DNA from: Xestospongia muta
Taxonomy: Eukaryota > Porifera > Demospongiae > Haplosclerida > Petrosiidae
Assembly (NCBI GenBank): GCA_963693285.1
Contig: OY848925.1
Span: 5,558,932 to 5,622,931 of the forward strand
Direction of reading: 5' to 3'
DNA: 64,000 nucleotides
Part shown: in pieces, positions 1-11,913 of the stretch
Numbering within the stretch: the stretch's first letter is position 1
Layout of the letters: the number at the start of each line of letters is the position of its first letter
Notes under the pieces: generated by a model
What the model saw: the letters and a program-made list of their open reading frames with translations, nothing else
The model's database searches: none
What the model was told of the DNA's origin: nothing
Program-made: the position numbers and the translations under genes

Positions 1-694
1 TTCATTGCTTGAACCACACTCTCAAACTGAGCTGAGCCATAAGGGACGGTATGACTTACTTCTAATGCCATTGTTTTGTCGTGTTCTTGAGTTGGAACAG
101 ACGGTCTCCATTGTATATATTTGTTCCATTCTTCTTGAAGTTGACATTTTAGATCAGACTTTACTAGTTCTATTTCAGCTTTCAGTGCACGATATACTTT
201 AGCATCACAACCTACTGAACCAACTGACGCTATCAAATTACTCACCTCTTCGACAAGGTTAGCTGCAATAGAGTACTCCTCTTTAACGATCTCACGTTTA
301 CATTCCTCAATCATGTTATGAATTGTCACCAAGCTCTCAACAAATTTTATTTTTTCCTCAGTTTCGTTGTAGGATTTTTCAATCTCCTCTCGTTTGCCAA
401 TGGATTTAGCAAGGCGCCCTTTGAGCTCAATCTCTACTCTTGTGGTTAGTCTCTGAAACTCAACCTTAACTTCTTCTACTCTCTGTTCTAAAGAGATTAC
501 AGTGTCTGCGTGGGTGACAAACTCATCGTAATTTTGCTTAAGGAATTCTGAGACTTCTAATTTGAGTTCTGCACATTTCTTTTGGACTTTTTGAAGACTT
601 TCTTCTATATGGATGCTATCAAGTGCTGTTGCTCGTTTTAAGATGTTAGAAACTAGAGAGCCTCCCATTTTTACTTCTTCAACTGTGGTAGCCA
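1..694 (-). CDS. ZW10: ZW10 kinetochore/vesicle-tethering protein, N-terminal part (cut by window edge)
   Basis: An open frame runs from an ATG at 694 to the window edge without a stop or visible intron (about 231 codons). The translation is a long coiled coil that follows the ZW10 N-terminus: an opening helix with NILKRATALD, a following segment VQKKCAELKLEVSEFL, and a conserved LQEEWNKYIQW block corresponding to the LGEEWQKLIVW region of animal ZW10. ZW10 is part of the RZZ complex at kinetochores, which recruits dynein and checkpoint proteins, and of the NRZ tethering complex for Golgi-to-ER vesicles. The ATG is the first in frame after the short intergenic gap and gives a start with the usual spacing to the homologous helices. 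It is divergent from DZANK1 across 105 bp. The C-terminal two thirds lie outside the window. Another ZW10/Dsl1-type coiled coil is possible but less likely. Confidence 0.8.
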
Positions 695-799
695 TTTTTT
701 TCTTTGATTAACCCGCGTGGTATTATTAGAGCATGCGCAATAACATAAGGTTGCTAAGCAACGAGCTCCTTTGGCAAACAATAGCCTGAAGAAGTAATA
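695..799. promoter_or_regulatory. Bidirectional promoter between ZW10 and DZANK1
   Basis: Only 105 bp separate the two divergent ATG codons. The gap contains a GCATGCGCAA element at 731-740, which resembles an NRF1 site, and a perfect RFX X-box at 750-762. No TATA box is visible. This fits a shared promoter of housekeeping/ciliary type. Confidence 0.65.
750..762. promoter_or_regulatory. X-box (RFX binding site), perfect inverted repeat
   Basis: The sequence GTTGCTAAGCAAC is two perfect 6-bp half sites (GTTGCT / AGCAAC) around a single base. This matches the RFX X-box consensus. RFX factors drive ciliary genes in animals, and DZANK1, which starts 38 bp downstream, is a ciliary/basal-body gene in vertebrates. 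Confidence 0.6.
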
Positions 800-3700
800 A
801 TGACTGCTGGCTCTGTTAGTGTTCCCCAGATTATCCCGTTAAGACCTCCCAGAGGCCACAGAAAACATGTCATTGATTCTAACACAGAGATTGTTATCAA
901 ATCAGGTCAGATCACAATAAATGTTACTAGAAATCTTTATGTTTCCATCTCTTTTGTAGAAAATGTAGTATTCTATACTCTCAATAACAAGAGACCAGAC
1001 CCATTTCAAGTCTATGGAGAGAAATACACATACAAGTTTGACCATCCATTCACATTAGCTCCAGGCAAAGTAACAATCAAAGCAATGGCCATGTCCCAGG
1101 ACTGTTCAAAACAAAGTTCAGTAGTGACAAGATCATTTGTAGTCCATGAAGGAGGAGAGAGGGTGGAGTCAGACACTTGGAATGGACAAGTAATGATCAT
1201 TATGTTTATATACCATATAAGGACTTTCCATACTATTATGTATGTCAGCATGTGTGTGTACACAGATCATTGTATACCAACTGATCATTGTATACTAACT
1301 TATTGTTGTATACTAAGTGATTGTTGTGTACCAACTGATCGTTGTATACCAACTGATCATTGTATACCAAGTGATCGTTGTATACCAACTGATCACTGTG
1401 TACCAAGTGATCGTTGTATACCAAGTGATCGTTGTATACCAAGTGATCGTTGTATACCAACTGATCGTTGTATACCAAGTGATCGTTGTATACCATCTGA
1501 TCGTTGTATACCAAGTGATCGTTGTATACCAAGTGATCGTTGTATACCAAGTGATCGTTGTATACCAGGTGATCGTTGTATACCAAGTGATCGTTGTATA
1601 CTTATCTTCACAGATTGAGTTACATGGTTCAGAACTCTCCTTATCTCAGCAGTTCAGACATCGACTAAGACAAGCATCAAGGTACACTAAATGCACTAGT
1701 TATAATTGTATTATATTCTCATATTGACACTGTATTCTATAGAGAAAGTATTACTAGTAGACTCTCAGATACACTGATCACCATATCACCTTCACCAACA
1801 TCTCATCTTCCACCTTCATCTACACCAAATTTTTGCACTCCACATTCACAATTACAAACAACACCTTTACCACCTCAAACTTCACCCTCACCTTACAAAC
1901 CTATCTCAACTGGTATCCCAATTAGCCATGATATCTATCCAATGTGTCCATACTGCTCAAAACCACTAAACTTAACAACCTCACAAATATTTTGTACTAA
2001 TTGTGGTTCAAAGATAACTCAATTACCTCAAGTTTCTGATGAGCCTACACGATTAACTGTGTGTCCTAGCTGTCGATCTGAGCTTCCACCTGATATTGAA
2101 GTATGTCAAATTTGTGACTCAACTCTACCCCAACTACCAACATTGCCAACAATACAAGCACAATCTGAAAAAGATCTAAGAGTAAGCCCCTGTCCAGAAT
2201 GTAATAATTATTATGTATATTTATACAGGAGATGATAACTTGTTTACATTGTGGTACACGTAATACTCCTAATTTGGTAATCTGTACAACATGTGACCAG
2301 TCCCTCTTAATAAAACACCAAAAAATCCCGGCATTTCCCGGGGAATGTCAGGACACCATAATGCATCCAATTATTGGTAGCAGTTATGTTATGTGTGGTA
2401 CATGTGGTCGAGTGAATGTCTCTGATGCTAGATTTTGTGATTGGTGTGGATGCAAGGTAAATAACATGTCTAGTATGGAAGTACCTCTTCTACCTGGACA
2501 CTATCGAGTAAACTCAATTGTATTAGTCCTAACAAGTCCACTATTATTACAGTAATAAATAGTGTCCTTTCAAAATATGTAGAAATCGTCACTGTGAGTA
2601 AATTCATCTTTTGGTAGGAAATTATTTTTTAGCAAAACTTTGTTGTTAATGCATGGAAATTAAACAATGGTCATTAATTTAATATCCAGTAGGTTTGGCA
2701 TTGTTTTCAACAGGTTCAGAACACATATAAAGAGGTTCTCCCACATATCATCCACTTATCCTTTCCTCCACCCACTCATCTAATCATTTCCGTATTATAA
2801 CACAATCATTATTGTCCATCTCTCTATTTTTAGCCTGTTGGTTGTGACATTCAATTAATGTGTCAATCATGTGAGACAAACAATGAATGGCAGGCTCGAT
2901 TTTGTCAGAACTGTGGCACAGTCATGAAGACTCCTTTAAGGTAACAGATACCACTTAAATTACACATCTCTATATTAACTGTATTCTAGGCCTGACGTTG
3001 AACAAGGCAATACAATGCAAGTTAGTACTATGTTCCTCTCAACTAGGAGTCCTCTTTTGCCTATGTAGATGCCTAGAGGAGTCAAAATAGATCAGAACAA
3101 ATGGACTCCTATTACAGATATTATCATACACCGAGAAGATAAAACAGTCACTGCTGAGCCTGAAACCCATACTCGAGGGACTCAAACTCGAGGATTGTTT
3201 TACCCCTCACAGAAAACCATTACCACAAACAAACAAACAGAGACGTGGCAGAAACTAGTGAAGACAATTTCCCAAGACAGAGTCACACAGTTATCTACAT
3301 ACAGTCCAGGAAAAGGTAGGCTTCAATTTAATTGATACAGTATATAGCAACATATTACATTGCTTTCTAGGATTGTGGAGAGCACAAGTGGAACATATAG
3401 TTAATCATTTGAAAGCACATTCTTCAAGTTCCGCTGAACTTCAAAAGTCACTTGCTGATCAGGAACTTGGCAAGGTTAGATATAACTTATTACAGCTACA
3501 GTGATATAGAACTCGTTGTTTTAGTTGATAAGAAGTTCAATTGATGAAGAGAAAAATGAATTGTCTATCAATTTAGTCTTTACATTAAAAGTAAGTACAA
3601 TTATATATATTTTATATAATACATATAATAATGTATACATAATATATATAATATATATATAATATATATATATATATTATATAATATATATACTACAGAA

Positions 3701-4609
3701 GATTCACTATAATTTTGTATAGAGTGATGAACTAGACAAATCATTGACAAGTTATCAAAATCTGATCTCACCAAATAGTAAGCTCTTCAATATTACTAAC
3801 ATTATTGTCACTATATTTTAATAGATTGGAAAACTAGGAGAAGAAGCAGTACTTTGAGTAGTACTACTTCACAACACAAACTCAGTAATGATGGGAGGAA
3901 ACCACTGAGACGAGCTAATAGCTCTCGCCTCATATTAAAAGTACAAATAACCTTATCTACTATATTCTACCATACTCTATACATTTAGGTTGAAGATCAT
4001 TTACTTACAGCAGAACTGAGTTCTACTGGTCAAGGAAGACAAGATATTGTAGCAAGTCTCCTAGAAAAGGTACATTAAATTATGCTACAGAGAGAGAGAT
4101 AGAGAGGCCATCTATTTGTTCACAATATCATTGCTTTCCTAGGGAGCTAGAATTGATGCCATTGATCCAGGAGGTCTACCGATGTTGTTATTAGCAGCAT
4201 CTAATGGTCATTTAGATGCTATGAACACACTTATTGAACACGGTGCTAATTTGAACATACAGGCTAAAAGGTAAGACCCTTATTAAAGACACTTTTAATT
4301 ACATATTATATTGATACTCAGAACTGGTCACACGGCACTCCATGAGGCAGTCATTAAGGGCTTATCAAGAAAAGATATAATACAATCATTATTAAGGTAC
4401 ATCCCCTTAATTATAACTATTAATTTTAATAAAATACTTCCGTATTTTCTCTTAGTCATGGAGCTGATCCATCTATCAAGAACAAGGATAATTTAACCCC
4501 TTGTGAACTAGCTAGACATAAGGGTTACAAAGAACTAACACTATTGTTTGCCAATGTATTAGGGTCGAGTATGTTGGGTGAACTCCTGCCATCCCAAAAA
4601 AATAATTAA
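800..4609 (+). CDS. DZANK1: DZANK1, double zinc ribbon and ankyrin repeat protein (16 exons)
   Basis: The N-terminus MTAGSVSVPQIIPLR is nearly identical to vertebrate DZANK1. Exons I resolve: 800-905, 960-1189, 1614-1681, 1743-2181, 2229-2456, 2834-2940, 2990-3020, 3069-3315, 3371-3474, 3525-3590, 3723-3777, 3825-3940, 3989-4069, 4143-4270, 4322-4396, 4456-4609. All junctions are GT-AG and keep frame, giving 744 aa (about 750 in human). The first two exons form the conserved beta-rich N-terminal domain. Exons 4-6 carry five CxxC pairs of zinc ribbon type (for example CPYC...CTNC, CGTC...CDWC, CQSC...CQNC). The last exons (4143 onward) carry ankyrin repeats such as GHTALHEAV and HGADPSIKNKDNLTP. 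In zebrafish the protein works with Ninl and dynein in photoreceptor cilia. The first intron is 54 bp, in frame and stop-free, but removing it restores the family alignment. Intron 2 holds an 18-bp minisatellite. Confidence 0.92.
1265..1602 (+). repeat. 18-bp minisatellite in DZANK1 intron 2 (about 18.5 units)
   Basis: Unit consensus GATCGTTGTATACCAAGT, repeated about 18.5 times with few substitutions, ending just before the acceptor of exon 3. Because 18 is a multiple of three and the unit lacks stops in several frames, it produces long repetitive open frames on both strands. These are not genes. Confidence 0.95.
3600..3693. repeat. AT-rich microsatellite in a DZANK1 intron
   Basis: About 90 bp of (TA)n with interruptions lie between exons 10 and 11 of DZANK1. 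It is low-complexity sequence only. Confidence 0.8.
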
Positions 4610-4758
4610 TGCCCAATGGGGTCCTATTTTTATTGTAAATGACTTACTAACAAATTAGGGTAAGCTCCTGTCATCAATTAATAAACCTTTTATTTATTTG
4701 AAAATTACATCATTTGATGATCCACACAGACACGGACATACAAACACACAAACAAGTA

Positions 4759-5162
4759 CTGCAAACCACACCCACATACTGGGCACAGTGGGCAGCAAGT
4801 CAATTAAATTTCAATTAAAATTCAATTAAGCACTAACGAGCACTTCAAAGTAATTATACCACAATATTATCAGTCACAAAACACACATTAACTTGATGCA
4901 ATATGCAGTAAGCAGATACAGTTTGTTCAACCACTCCCAGAAGACACACACACACACACACTGCAAACCACACCCACATACTGGGCACAGTGGGCAGCAA
5001 GTCAATTAAATTTCAATTAAAATTCAATTAAGCACTAACGAGCACTTCAAAGTAATTATACCACAATATTATCAGTCACAAAACACACATTAACTTGATG
5101 CAATGTGCAGTAAGCAGATACAGTCTGTTCAACCACTCCCAGAAGACACACACACACACACA
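4759..5162. repeat. Two tandem copies of a 202-bp unit between DZANK1 and CRLS1
   Basis: The unit starts CTGCAAACCACACCCACATA at 4759 and again at 4961 and ends in a (CA)n tract. The copies differ at a few positions only, so the duplication is recent. It contains no open frame and fills the gap between two convergent genes. The stretch 4610-4758 is AT-rich with nothing recognised. Confidence 0.9.
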
Positions 5163-5205
5163 CTTCCAGTTAGCACTAACAGACATACAAATTGAGTATC
5201 ATAAC

Positions 5206-5440
5206 CTTTGCCAGAGGAAGTGAGTGTTAATTGCATCCAATTTGTATATTAATTACTACAAAACTTTTGCCAGAGGAAGTGAGTGTTAATTGCATCCAAT
5301 TTGTATATTAATTACTACAAAACTTTTGCCAGAGGAAGTGAGTGTTAATTGCATCCAATTTGTATATTAATTACTACAAAACTTTTGCCAGAGGAAGTGA
5401 GTGTTAATTGCATACAATTTGTATATTAATTACTAACAGG
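5206..5440. repeat. 59-bp tandem repeat, four copies
   Basis: The core CCAGAGGAAGTGAGTGTTAA recurs at 5211, 5270, 5329 and 5388, an exact 59-bp period with nearly identical copies. There are no spacers, so it is a minisatellite and not a CRISPR array. It lies 3' of CRLS1. Confidence 0.93.
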
Positions 5441-5493
5441 AAATGAGACACAAACAATACTAAAAATTGGTATATATTATTATTATTATATTA

Positions 5494-7300
5494 TTATTTT
5501 TGTTTTGTGGTTTTTCTCTTCTTTTTAACAATCTGAAAACCTTCCATTTGTATACAATAACACAGTCCTGACGCTATTGTAGTAAACCCAGTAATATACC
5601 TACAAACAAATAAAACAATATCTATTAAATAGAATCTTAATAACTTTCCCTAAAAACAAACAAAAGGTATTTCACAATCAATAAATACAATTGTTTTATA
5701 AACAGAAAAAGCTACTTACACAGACTGCATAAAGAATAAAAATAGCACTATTAAATGGATAAATGGATGGATAGAAAAATGATAGATGTATATATGAATG
5801 GATGGATACATAGATGAATGGATGAATGCCAAAATGAATGGATGAATGCCCAAATGAAGTAATATTATTACAAGGACAAGGTCATTACTATTGATAGCAT
5901 TTTTTAATGTTACTATTACTACTAGCGCACCCACTTACCATAATGTCTGTAAGAGTGGATGATTTACATATTGAAGTACAGGTGCTCCTAATGTTAAACC
6001 TACCAGTGTTAACTGCATCAAAGTATTAACCTACAACAATTAATATAATAAATACAATTACATCATTAAAATAAGATATATATCAAAACAAATTATTAGA
6101 TTACTTTGCTAAGAAAATTAGGTGTGACTTGTAAAGCAGAACGCTCAACATCCCAAAACTTGCGCCAAGTTTTCTAAACATTCATATACTAACACTCATT
6201 ATCATATGGAGACACTTACCGGAGGAGGAAGAGTAAGATAACGAAGATAAAAAGAACCACCAACTAGTACAAGATCTCTGGACAATATTAGTAATGTAAG
6301 AGGTACTGGAAAAAAGAACTCACTATAATGTATATCAATATAATGTATACTTTACTCTTAATAAATGCTATAGCATTAGTTATTAATAGTTATTAATGGT
6401 TATTAATAGTTATTAACAGTCATTAATAGTTATTAGAATTAACTATATCTAAACTTACAAGGTATAAGTTTCATATATGTTAAACCAAGATAGAGTACAG
6501 ACACAAGACATTTGTCAGCTAAAGGGTCCAATATTGAGCCGAGTCTTGAAGATTGAGAAGGAAAGGTGCGTGCAATAATACCATCAAACTATTAGAAAAC
6601 AAAGATGATACTCTTATAATTGTTAACAAATATTCTTCAGTAATAATTACAATGTCCTTGTATTCGTTATAGTATGTTTACACTGAGTTTGGACCCAAAG
6701 CAATGTAAAGAACTTTGTTGTCTCGTAAGAAAATACCATAGAACTTTTACCAATGTATTACAATGTCTATACTTACAAAGTCAGTGACGCTGGCTGCCAC
6801 AAACAAGCCAAATGCTACTATGTAGTGTTCTGTTACAACCAGGCACCCCAGGGCTGGTGTTGCAGCAATTCTGGACATTGTAAGAAGGTTTGGTATGGTC
6901 CATATGTTCTCCTATAATGTGCAACATTAATTACGTCTTAACACTTGATACTTCTACTCCATACCTTTTCAAATTCGACATTTTTATTATCGTCTGATGT
7001 AAGATCTCTTACAAAAGAAGGTTTCAACCATGTTTCAGTTTTTGTGAAACTGTTCTTTACATAATAATTTAAGGAGTTTTTGTTTATTCCAGTTGAACAC
7101 ACCCCCACGTGGTCAGACTGGGCTGGGATCATTGGCTCTTGCCAACTTGCTAAAGGAGAGAAGGAATTCCTAGTACCTTGTAACCACAGCCTGCTGTAAT
7201 AGGATTGAAATGGTCTCCAGGACTGTCCTGTCTTCTTGGTTCGTAGGATTGGCGGCCAATAAGAACAAATCAATACGCCTTTCCCTCTTGCTGCAGCCAT
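5494..7300 (-). CDS. CRLS1: Cardiolipin synthase (CMP-forming), mitochondrial (7 exons)
   Basis: Exons on the minus strand: 7300-6965, 6911-6777, 6588-6459, 6305-6220, 6173-6105, 6030-5939, 5599-5494. All junctions are GT-AG and in phase, giving 317 aa (301 in human). The first exon encodes an Arg/Ser-rich, weakly conserved leader typical of mitochondrial import. Exon 2 begins ENIWTIPNLLTMSRI, close to the human start of the membrane domain. The CDP-alcohol phosphotransferase motif D-x2-DG-x2-AR...G-x3-D-x3-D spans exons 2-3 (DFFDGIIAR, then GSILDPLAD) with all acidic residues kept. Several hydrophobic segments follow. The enzyme joins CDP-diacylglycerol and phosphatidylglycerol to make cardiolipin in the inner mitochondrial membrane. 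Its 3' end faces the repeats at 4.76-5.44 kb, and its 5' end lies 146 bp from the stop of the saposin-type gene on the same strand. The C-terminal Lys-rich tail is not conserved with human. Confidence 0.92.
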
Positions 7301-7445
7301 TTTAAATAATAATTATTTAATAACTATTAATTTAATTAAACAATAAAGAAATAAAGGACATTAATAGGGGGCAAAATTGCAGACGATAATTATAGTGTGA
7401 CAAGAGTTGTGTTCATGAGAGTTGCAATCATTATCTACACATCTT

Positions 7446-8520
7446 TCATTTTCGTCCAGCCACAACAACAAAAGGAACTTGTTTCGTATCATAAACTTGA
7501 CTATGAGGATGTTTGCTGCCACATTCTCCATTGCAAATAGCTATCAAGAAAAATCATACAAAGTGACGTGCACTAATACACACAGCTACATATAAAACTC
7601 ACCAATTTCAACGGAATAGTTACCAGGCGACCAGTTCTCACATATATTCTGAGTGGGATCACAATTGGGATCAGGTTTAGCATCAACTGAAGCAGTAGAA
7701 TTGTATGTACCAGGTTGAAGTGGCTCAATCAGCAGATTTTCACCTGATAACAGAGATATAAAAACACATTGTTGGTGTTTGTTAAATAACTTACCGAGTG
7801 GAACACCATCTTGTGTATGAATGATGATATCAATCTCTCCAGTCCCTGTGCCTTTTTGAGTTGTAAATGTGAATTTAATAGCAAATGTACTTCCTATTAA
7901 CAACACACCATTATGACAAAACTTCACCACATATAAAATCAAACCTCTTGGTACTTGGTTGGGAACAACTGTCAAACTGTTTATTGTAGCATCACCATCA
8001 TCTTTAATAGGACAAGTCTTAAGGAGTTCACAGTAATATATAGGATCTAAATCAGCTCTAAAAGTAAGAAGCAAGTAAAGGAGTATATTAAAGAGACAAC
8101 ATCTCACTTCTCAATGAGACTAATAAATTCTTTTATTCCAACATAGTCACAGAGCAAGTTACAGGCAACTCCTGCAATTTCAGACCCTGTTTTCTGTTCA
8201 AGCATTTGACATAATTCTCCACATGTCCCAACCACACCGGCATCTAAAGTGTCAGATCTCTTCAATGATATATGCTATACTAACTTACTGAGGATAATGT
8301 TCAAGAGTTGATTGATGAACTGACCAGCAAAGTCAATACAAGTTTTACACCAATCTATAGCTGGTTTTTCAACCTTATGTATGTCAAATTTAGACACCAC
8401 CAATGGTAGACCAAACGATTGACTTGCTATGAGGAGCACTAGAAAGACAGCCAGCTGCTATAAGTAAAGAAAAATCATTCTTATAACATTACTAATTCTT
8501 GCCTCTAGTCCTACCTTCAT
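7446..8520 (-). CDS. Secreted saposin-B domain protein with beta-rich C-terminal domain (7 exons)
   Basis: Exons on the minus strand: 8520-8515 (only ATG AAG), 8457-8289, 8243-8108, 8057-7945, 7893-7795, 7743-7603, 7540-7446. Phases agree throughout and give 252 aa. A signal peptide (MKQLAVFLVLLIASQSFG) is followed by a saposin-B domain at about residues 36-115, with cysteine pairs CKTC, CGELC, CNLLC and CELLKTC. Saposin-B domains are small helical bundles that bind lipids or membranes. The rest (about residues 120-252) is Thr- and beta-rich with four more cysteines, and I do not recognise it. The product is probably secreted or lysosomal. The six-base first exon is small but gives the only start that places Met directly before the hydrophobic segment. 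The partner gene at 9083 is divergent. Substrate unknown. Confidence 0.8.
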
Positions 8521-9082
8521 ATCCTTCAATCTTTGAATTTACTAGCACCTGAAGTGATTTAATCAAACTCAGTAAGCAGTAACAGCCAAAAGGTCAAGCT
8601 GAGCCAAGCATGTGCAGTTTACTTATTAAATTAAACCAACCATGCCATGTGACACATCACCTCTGCTGACCTGCACTTATATGAATTGAAATGATATTCA
8701 TGGTCAGGCAAAAATTATCTTTTTGTACACGACAAGGGATGTTTCATTCCTTGGTATATTTTATATATTAAGATTTTAATTGTGCTATAAAACTGAGTCA
8801 ATATATATGTTACTAGTTATGTCCATGGAGACAGTCAATTAGCATTAGTAAACAGAGTAGTTCATGATGATAAGATACTATATTGCTGTCATAGCAATCA
8901 AAATCAATTACTATCAAACTTGTTCCAATTTATAGTCAACAAAGGGACAAAATTAATTACAAATAAATTTAGAATTAGTAACTTCAAAATATTCTATTAT
9001 TTTCAATTCTCTAATTGGTCCTTATCAGCCACACAATCAAAACAATTAAAAGACCCAACCTCATAATGAGTTCTTAGAAAGG
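8521..9082. other. Divergent intergenic region, nothing recognised
   Basis: This 562-bp AT-rich gap separates the saposin-type gene (minus) from the secreted-protein gene (plus). It presumably contains both promoters. I see no ORF, repeat or clear motif. Confidence 0.5.
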
Positions 9083-10753
9083 ATGAACAAAGCATTTACA
9101 GAACTGTTTTTATTGTCCTTACTTGTCATAGCTGCTAATATCAATGGACAATGTCCTGTGTCTGGGTGCTCACCAAACCGTTGTTTCTGTGGACCACAGT
9201 CAGTCAATTTCCCTCGTGAACCAGATCAGCTCTGGTACAAAAAGTCCACAAGTTATGAGTTGTCTAAAGATGGCTGCATAGCTAATGGAGAGAATATAAT
9301 ATGTCCATTTGACAGAGCAACAAATGCAGAGTAAGTGAGATAAGCAAGAAAGAACATTAATAATTTTATTATATATAAAAATGATAATAGTTGAAGTTGT
9401 TTTCTCTGTTCTCTAAAGAAATGGTTGTCTTGTCATTAGTATCAATGGTAATTCTACTTGGGAGTGTAAATATCTTAAGCCTATACCACTCCCTCTTGTG
9501 GACATTACTGGTCAGGTGATAGCTAGTGATGGTGTTCATTTGGTAGCTTATGATGCCTCAGGAAATCCCTTGAGTAAACCCATCTATTTGTTCCCTGAGG
9601 AAGGATCACTGTTTGACTTAGTCATCACCGATAATGGAATGTTTGTTATGATATATAAATGTGGATTCATTGCTGTCACTGATACAAGTAAGCTCTATAC
9701 ATTTAGAACTCTTAATTTAGTTCATCGTTTTTAGATGGAATTCCTTGGGCAAGCAAATGGTTGAATGACAGTTACAATTCTGTTACTGGGACTTTTGTTC
9801 CATTGGCAACACCAGCTGTTGTTGGTCACAGAATGTACCTCCCAACTGCTTTCTGGCCACATGACAAAACCAAACTCGATCGTCCTGATGATGAATTCAT
9901 TTTACGTTTTTATGCAATTGATATAACAACAGCAGAAGTTGAACGCATTCGAGTAGCTTGGACTTATACCATAAAAGTCACAGGATATCTAACAACATTA
10001 CAAGATAACTTTAAAGACTGCAAACTGGTTCCTCCACCTCCACTGATGCGACAAGAGATCTCTATAATTCCTTTTAAGCCTATAGGTCATGTTATGGCAA
10101 TAAGAAATACAATTATTCTGACATTGAATTTTCTTTCAACGACCAGAAATTATCGTTATTTATCGATTGGTATTAATGACACTGGAACTAACTTTGAAGA
10201 AAACTTTTACACCGATGCCACTAACGTCATTGTCACCAGCATGAGCAGTTTGTCTTTCATGACTGTTGGTTCACCTAAAAGTACAAAATCGTCATATGTT
10301 AGTAGTTTTGACAATGTCCTTTTACAAGCTAACATATACACAACTAATCAAAGCAATCCTAGTATAGTATCTACAACAATAAAATTTTACAGCATATCAA
10401 TTCAAATTTTGGGTAGCTTCAGTCTTGAAACACTTCTTGCTCCATTGCATTCTATTGAACTGACAAGTGACCTTATGGCTTTAAAATATTCTCCACCCTC
10501 CAATGAGACAAATTTTCCTCCAATTTCATACATTTATCTTATATTTGGAGTACAAGGTGAAATTGACAACATTAAAGAGACTTTCCTTGTTGGTATTGAG
10601 ATTGACACATCTTTCAAAGAACGCCTCCTCTGGAAGAAACATACTCCAGACGGATGTTCCCCAGTTGGTCAGCTACCTATCCTTACCTCTGAAGAGGGAC
10701 AAATAATGCTGGTTGTCAGTACTCAATGTGGTATTATTTCATATTCATTGTGA
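9083..10753 (+). CDS. Secreted protein of unknown function, 511 aa (3 exons)
   Basis: Exons 9083-9330, 9419-9687 and 9735-10753 join in phase to 511 aa. The N-terminus is a signal peptide (MNKAFTELFLLSLLVIAANI, cleavage near GQC). A Cys-rich stretch follows (CPVSGCSPNRCFCG), then repeated segments of beta-propeller or beta-sandwich style (VIASDGVHLVAYDASG, VITDNGMFVMIYKCG). There is no transmembrane segment after the signal, so secretion is likely. I do not recognise a family. The strand-like short repeats resemble quinoprotein or PQQ-type blades, but this is a weak impression. A 70-bp piece of this gene (about 9890-9961) reappears at 22.34 kb inside the peptide-gene array. Confidence 0.75.
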
Positions 10754-11117
10754 GCTGCTCTTATTAATAAACTATAATTATATATAGTTTATAACTATAG
10801 AAACAAAAATAAAACAAGTTACTTTTCACTCTTATCTTATGCCCCTGTTAATTAATTGATTGATTGATTGATTATAAATATAATCTTAGAAATTGGGTGG
10901 GAGAGATTAGAGTTATCATGATTAGAAGATAACAGGCAGGAGATAGCATTGCATGGAAGTATAAAATATTATTAACCAACACACCTACTCCAGTCATTAA
11001 TTATTTACTAATTCTAACTTTAGTCATAATAATAATAATGTCTTTAGCAAGTATAACATCACATATAACATTTTAACTGGGGGTGGAGTGAATTTGTCCA
11101 AGCTCTGAATAAACAAT

Positions 11118-11913
11118 ATTTCTGTGACATAAGTTAAGTGTATGAGTGTTTTCAATAGATACTACTTTCCTAGTGTGATATACATGTGTCTTTCCTTCAC
11201 TAATTCATGTTTAATTTGATGTACAAACACTAGTGAAACAGTGTATACATTATCTTCCTTCATTGACACTTCATTCAAATTATAACCTTATTATGTAATT
11301 GATGTATGTATAGTTACATGTACAATAGATACTGTCTTCCTAGTGTGATGCGTACTTTTACTCAACTAATTTATTCTGTATTTTCAGTGTTCATATTTAA
11401 TGTGAAAAGACTGACATAACAGTGTCTACATTACCTTCCTTCATTGACACTACATTTTCTTTTACTTAAACTGAAAAACTGTAATATGGTCACATACAGT
11501 ATAAAGCTTTTCTTAATGTATTTAATATTCAACCAGAAAGGAGGAAACTATTCAAACCCTCTTTTATTAGCAATCATAACGTCCTTATAATATTAAAATA
11601 ATCTTTCTGTGACATAAGTGTACGAGTGTCTTCAATAGATACTACTTTCCTAGTGTGATGTATACATGTGCCTTTCCTTCACTAATTCATGTTTAATTTG
11701 ATGTGCAAACACTAGTGAAACAGTGTATACATTATCTTCCTTCATTGATACTTTATTTAAATTATAAACTTATTATGTAATTGATGTATATATAGTTACA
11801 TGTACAATAGATACTGTCTTCTAGTGTGATATGTACTTTTACTAAACTAATTTATTCTGTATTTTCCTTCATTGACACTACATTTTATTTTTTTTAATTA
11901 AACCAAAAAATAT
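11118..11913 (+). repeat. Two upstream module pairs without a gene between them
   Basis: Two copies (about 11118-11475 and 11592-11913) of the block that normally lies before the peptide genes. Each is a tandem pair of diverged modules that open with AATAGATACT and end with CTTCCTTCATTGACACT. No exon 1 follows the first copy. The rest of 10754-12312 is AT-rich array sequence. The same pairs occur on the plus strand at about 18.84, 20.34, 22.98, 26.70, 28.31, 29.70, 31.25, 41.20, 42.82, 44.01, 45.65, 46.61, 48.16 and 49.47 kb, and inverted at 13.53 kb. Confidence 0.75.

Noticed and set aside
1245..1727. Long open frames on both strands through the 18-bp repeats
   Set aside because: They are by-products of a repeat whose length is divisible by three and lie in a DZANK1 intron.
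5206..5440. Possible CRISPR array
   Set aside because: The 59-bp units abut directly with no variable spacers, and the genome is eukaryotic.
5716..5934. 72-codon minus-strand ORF
   Set aside because: It lies in the last CRLS1 intron over a (GGAT)n-like repeat and has no domain.
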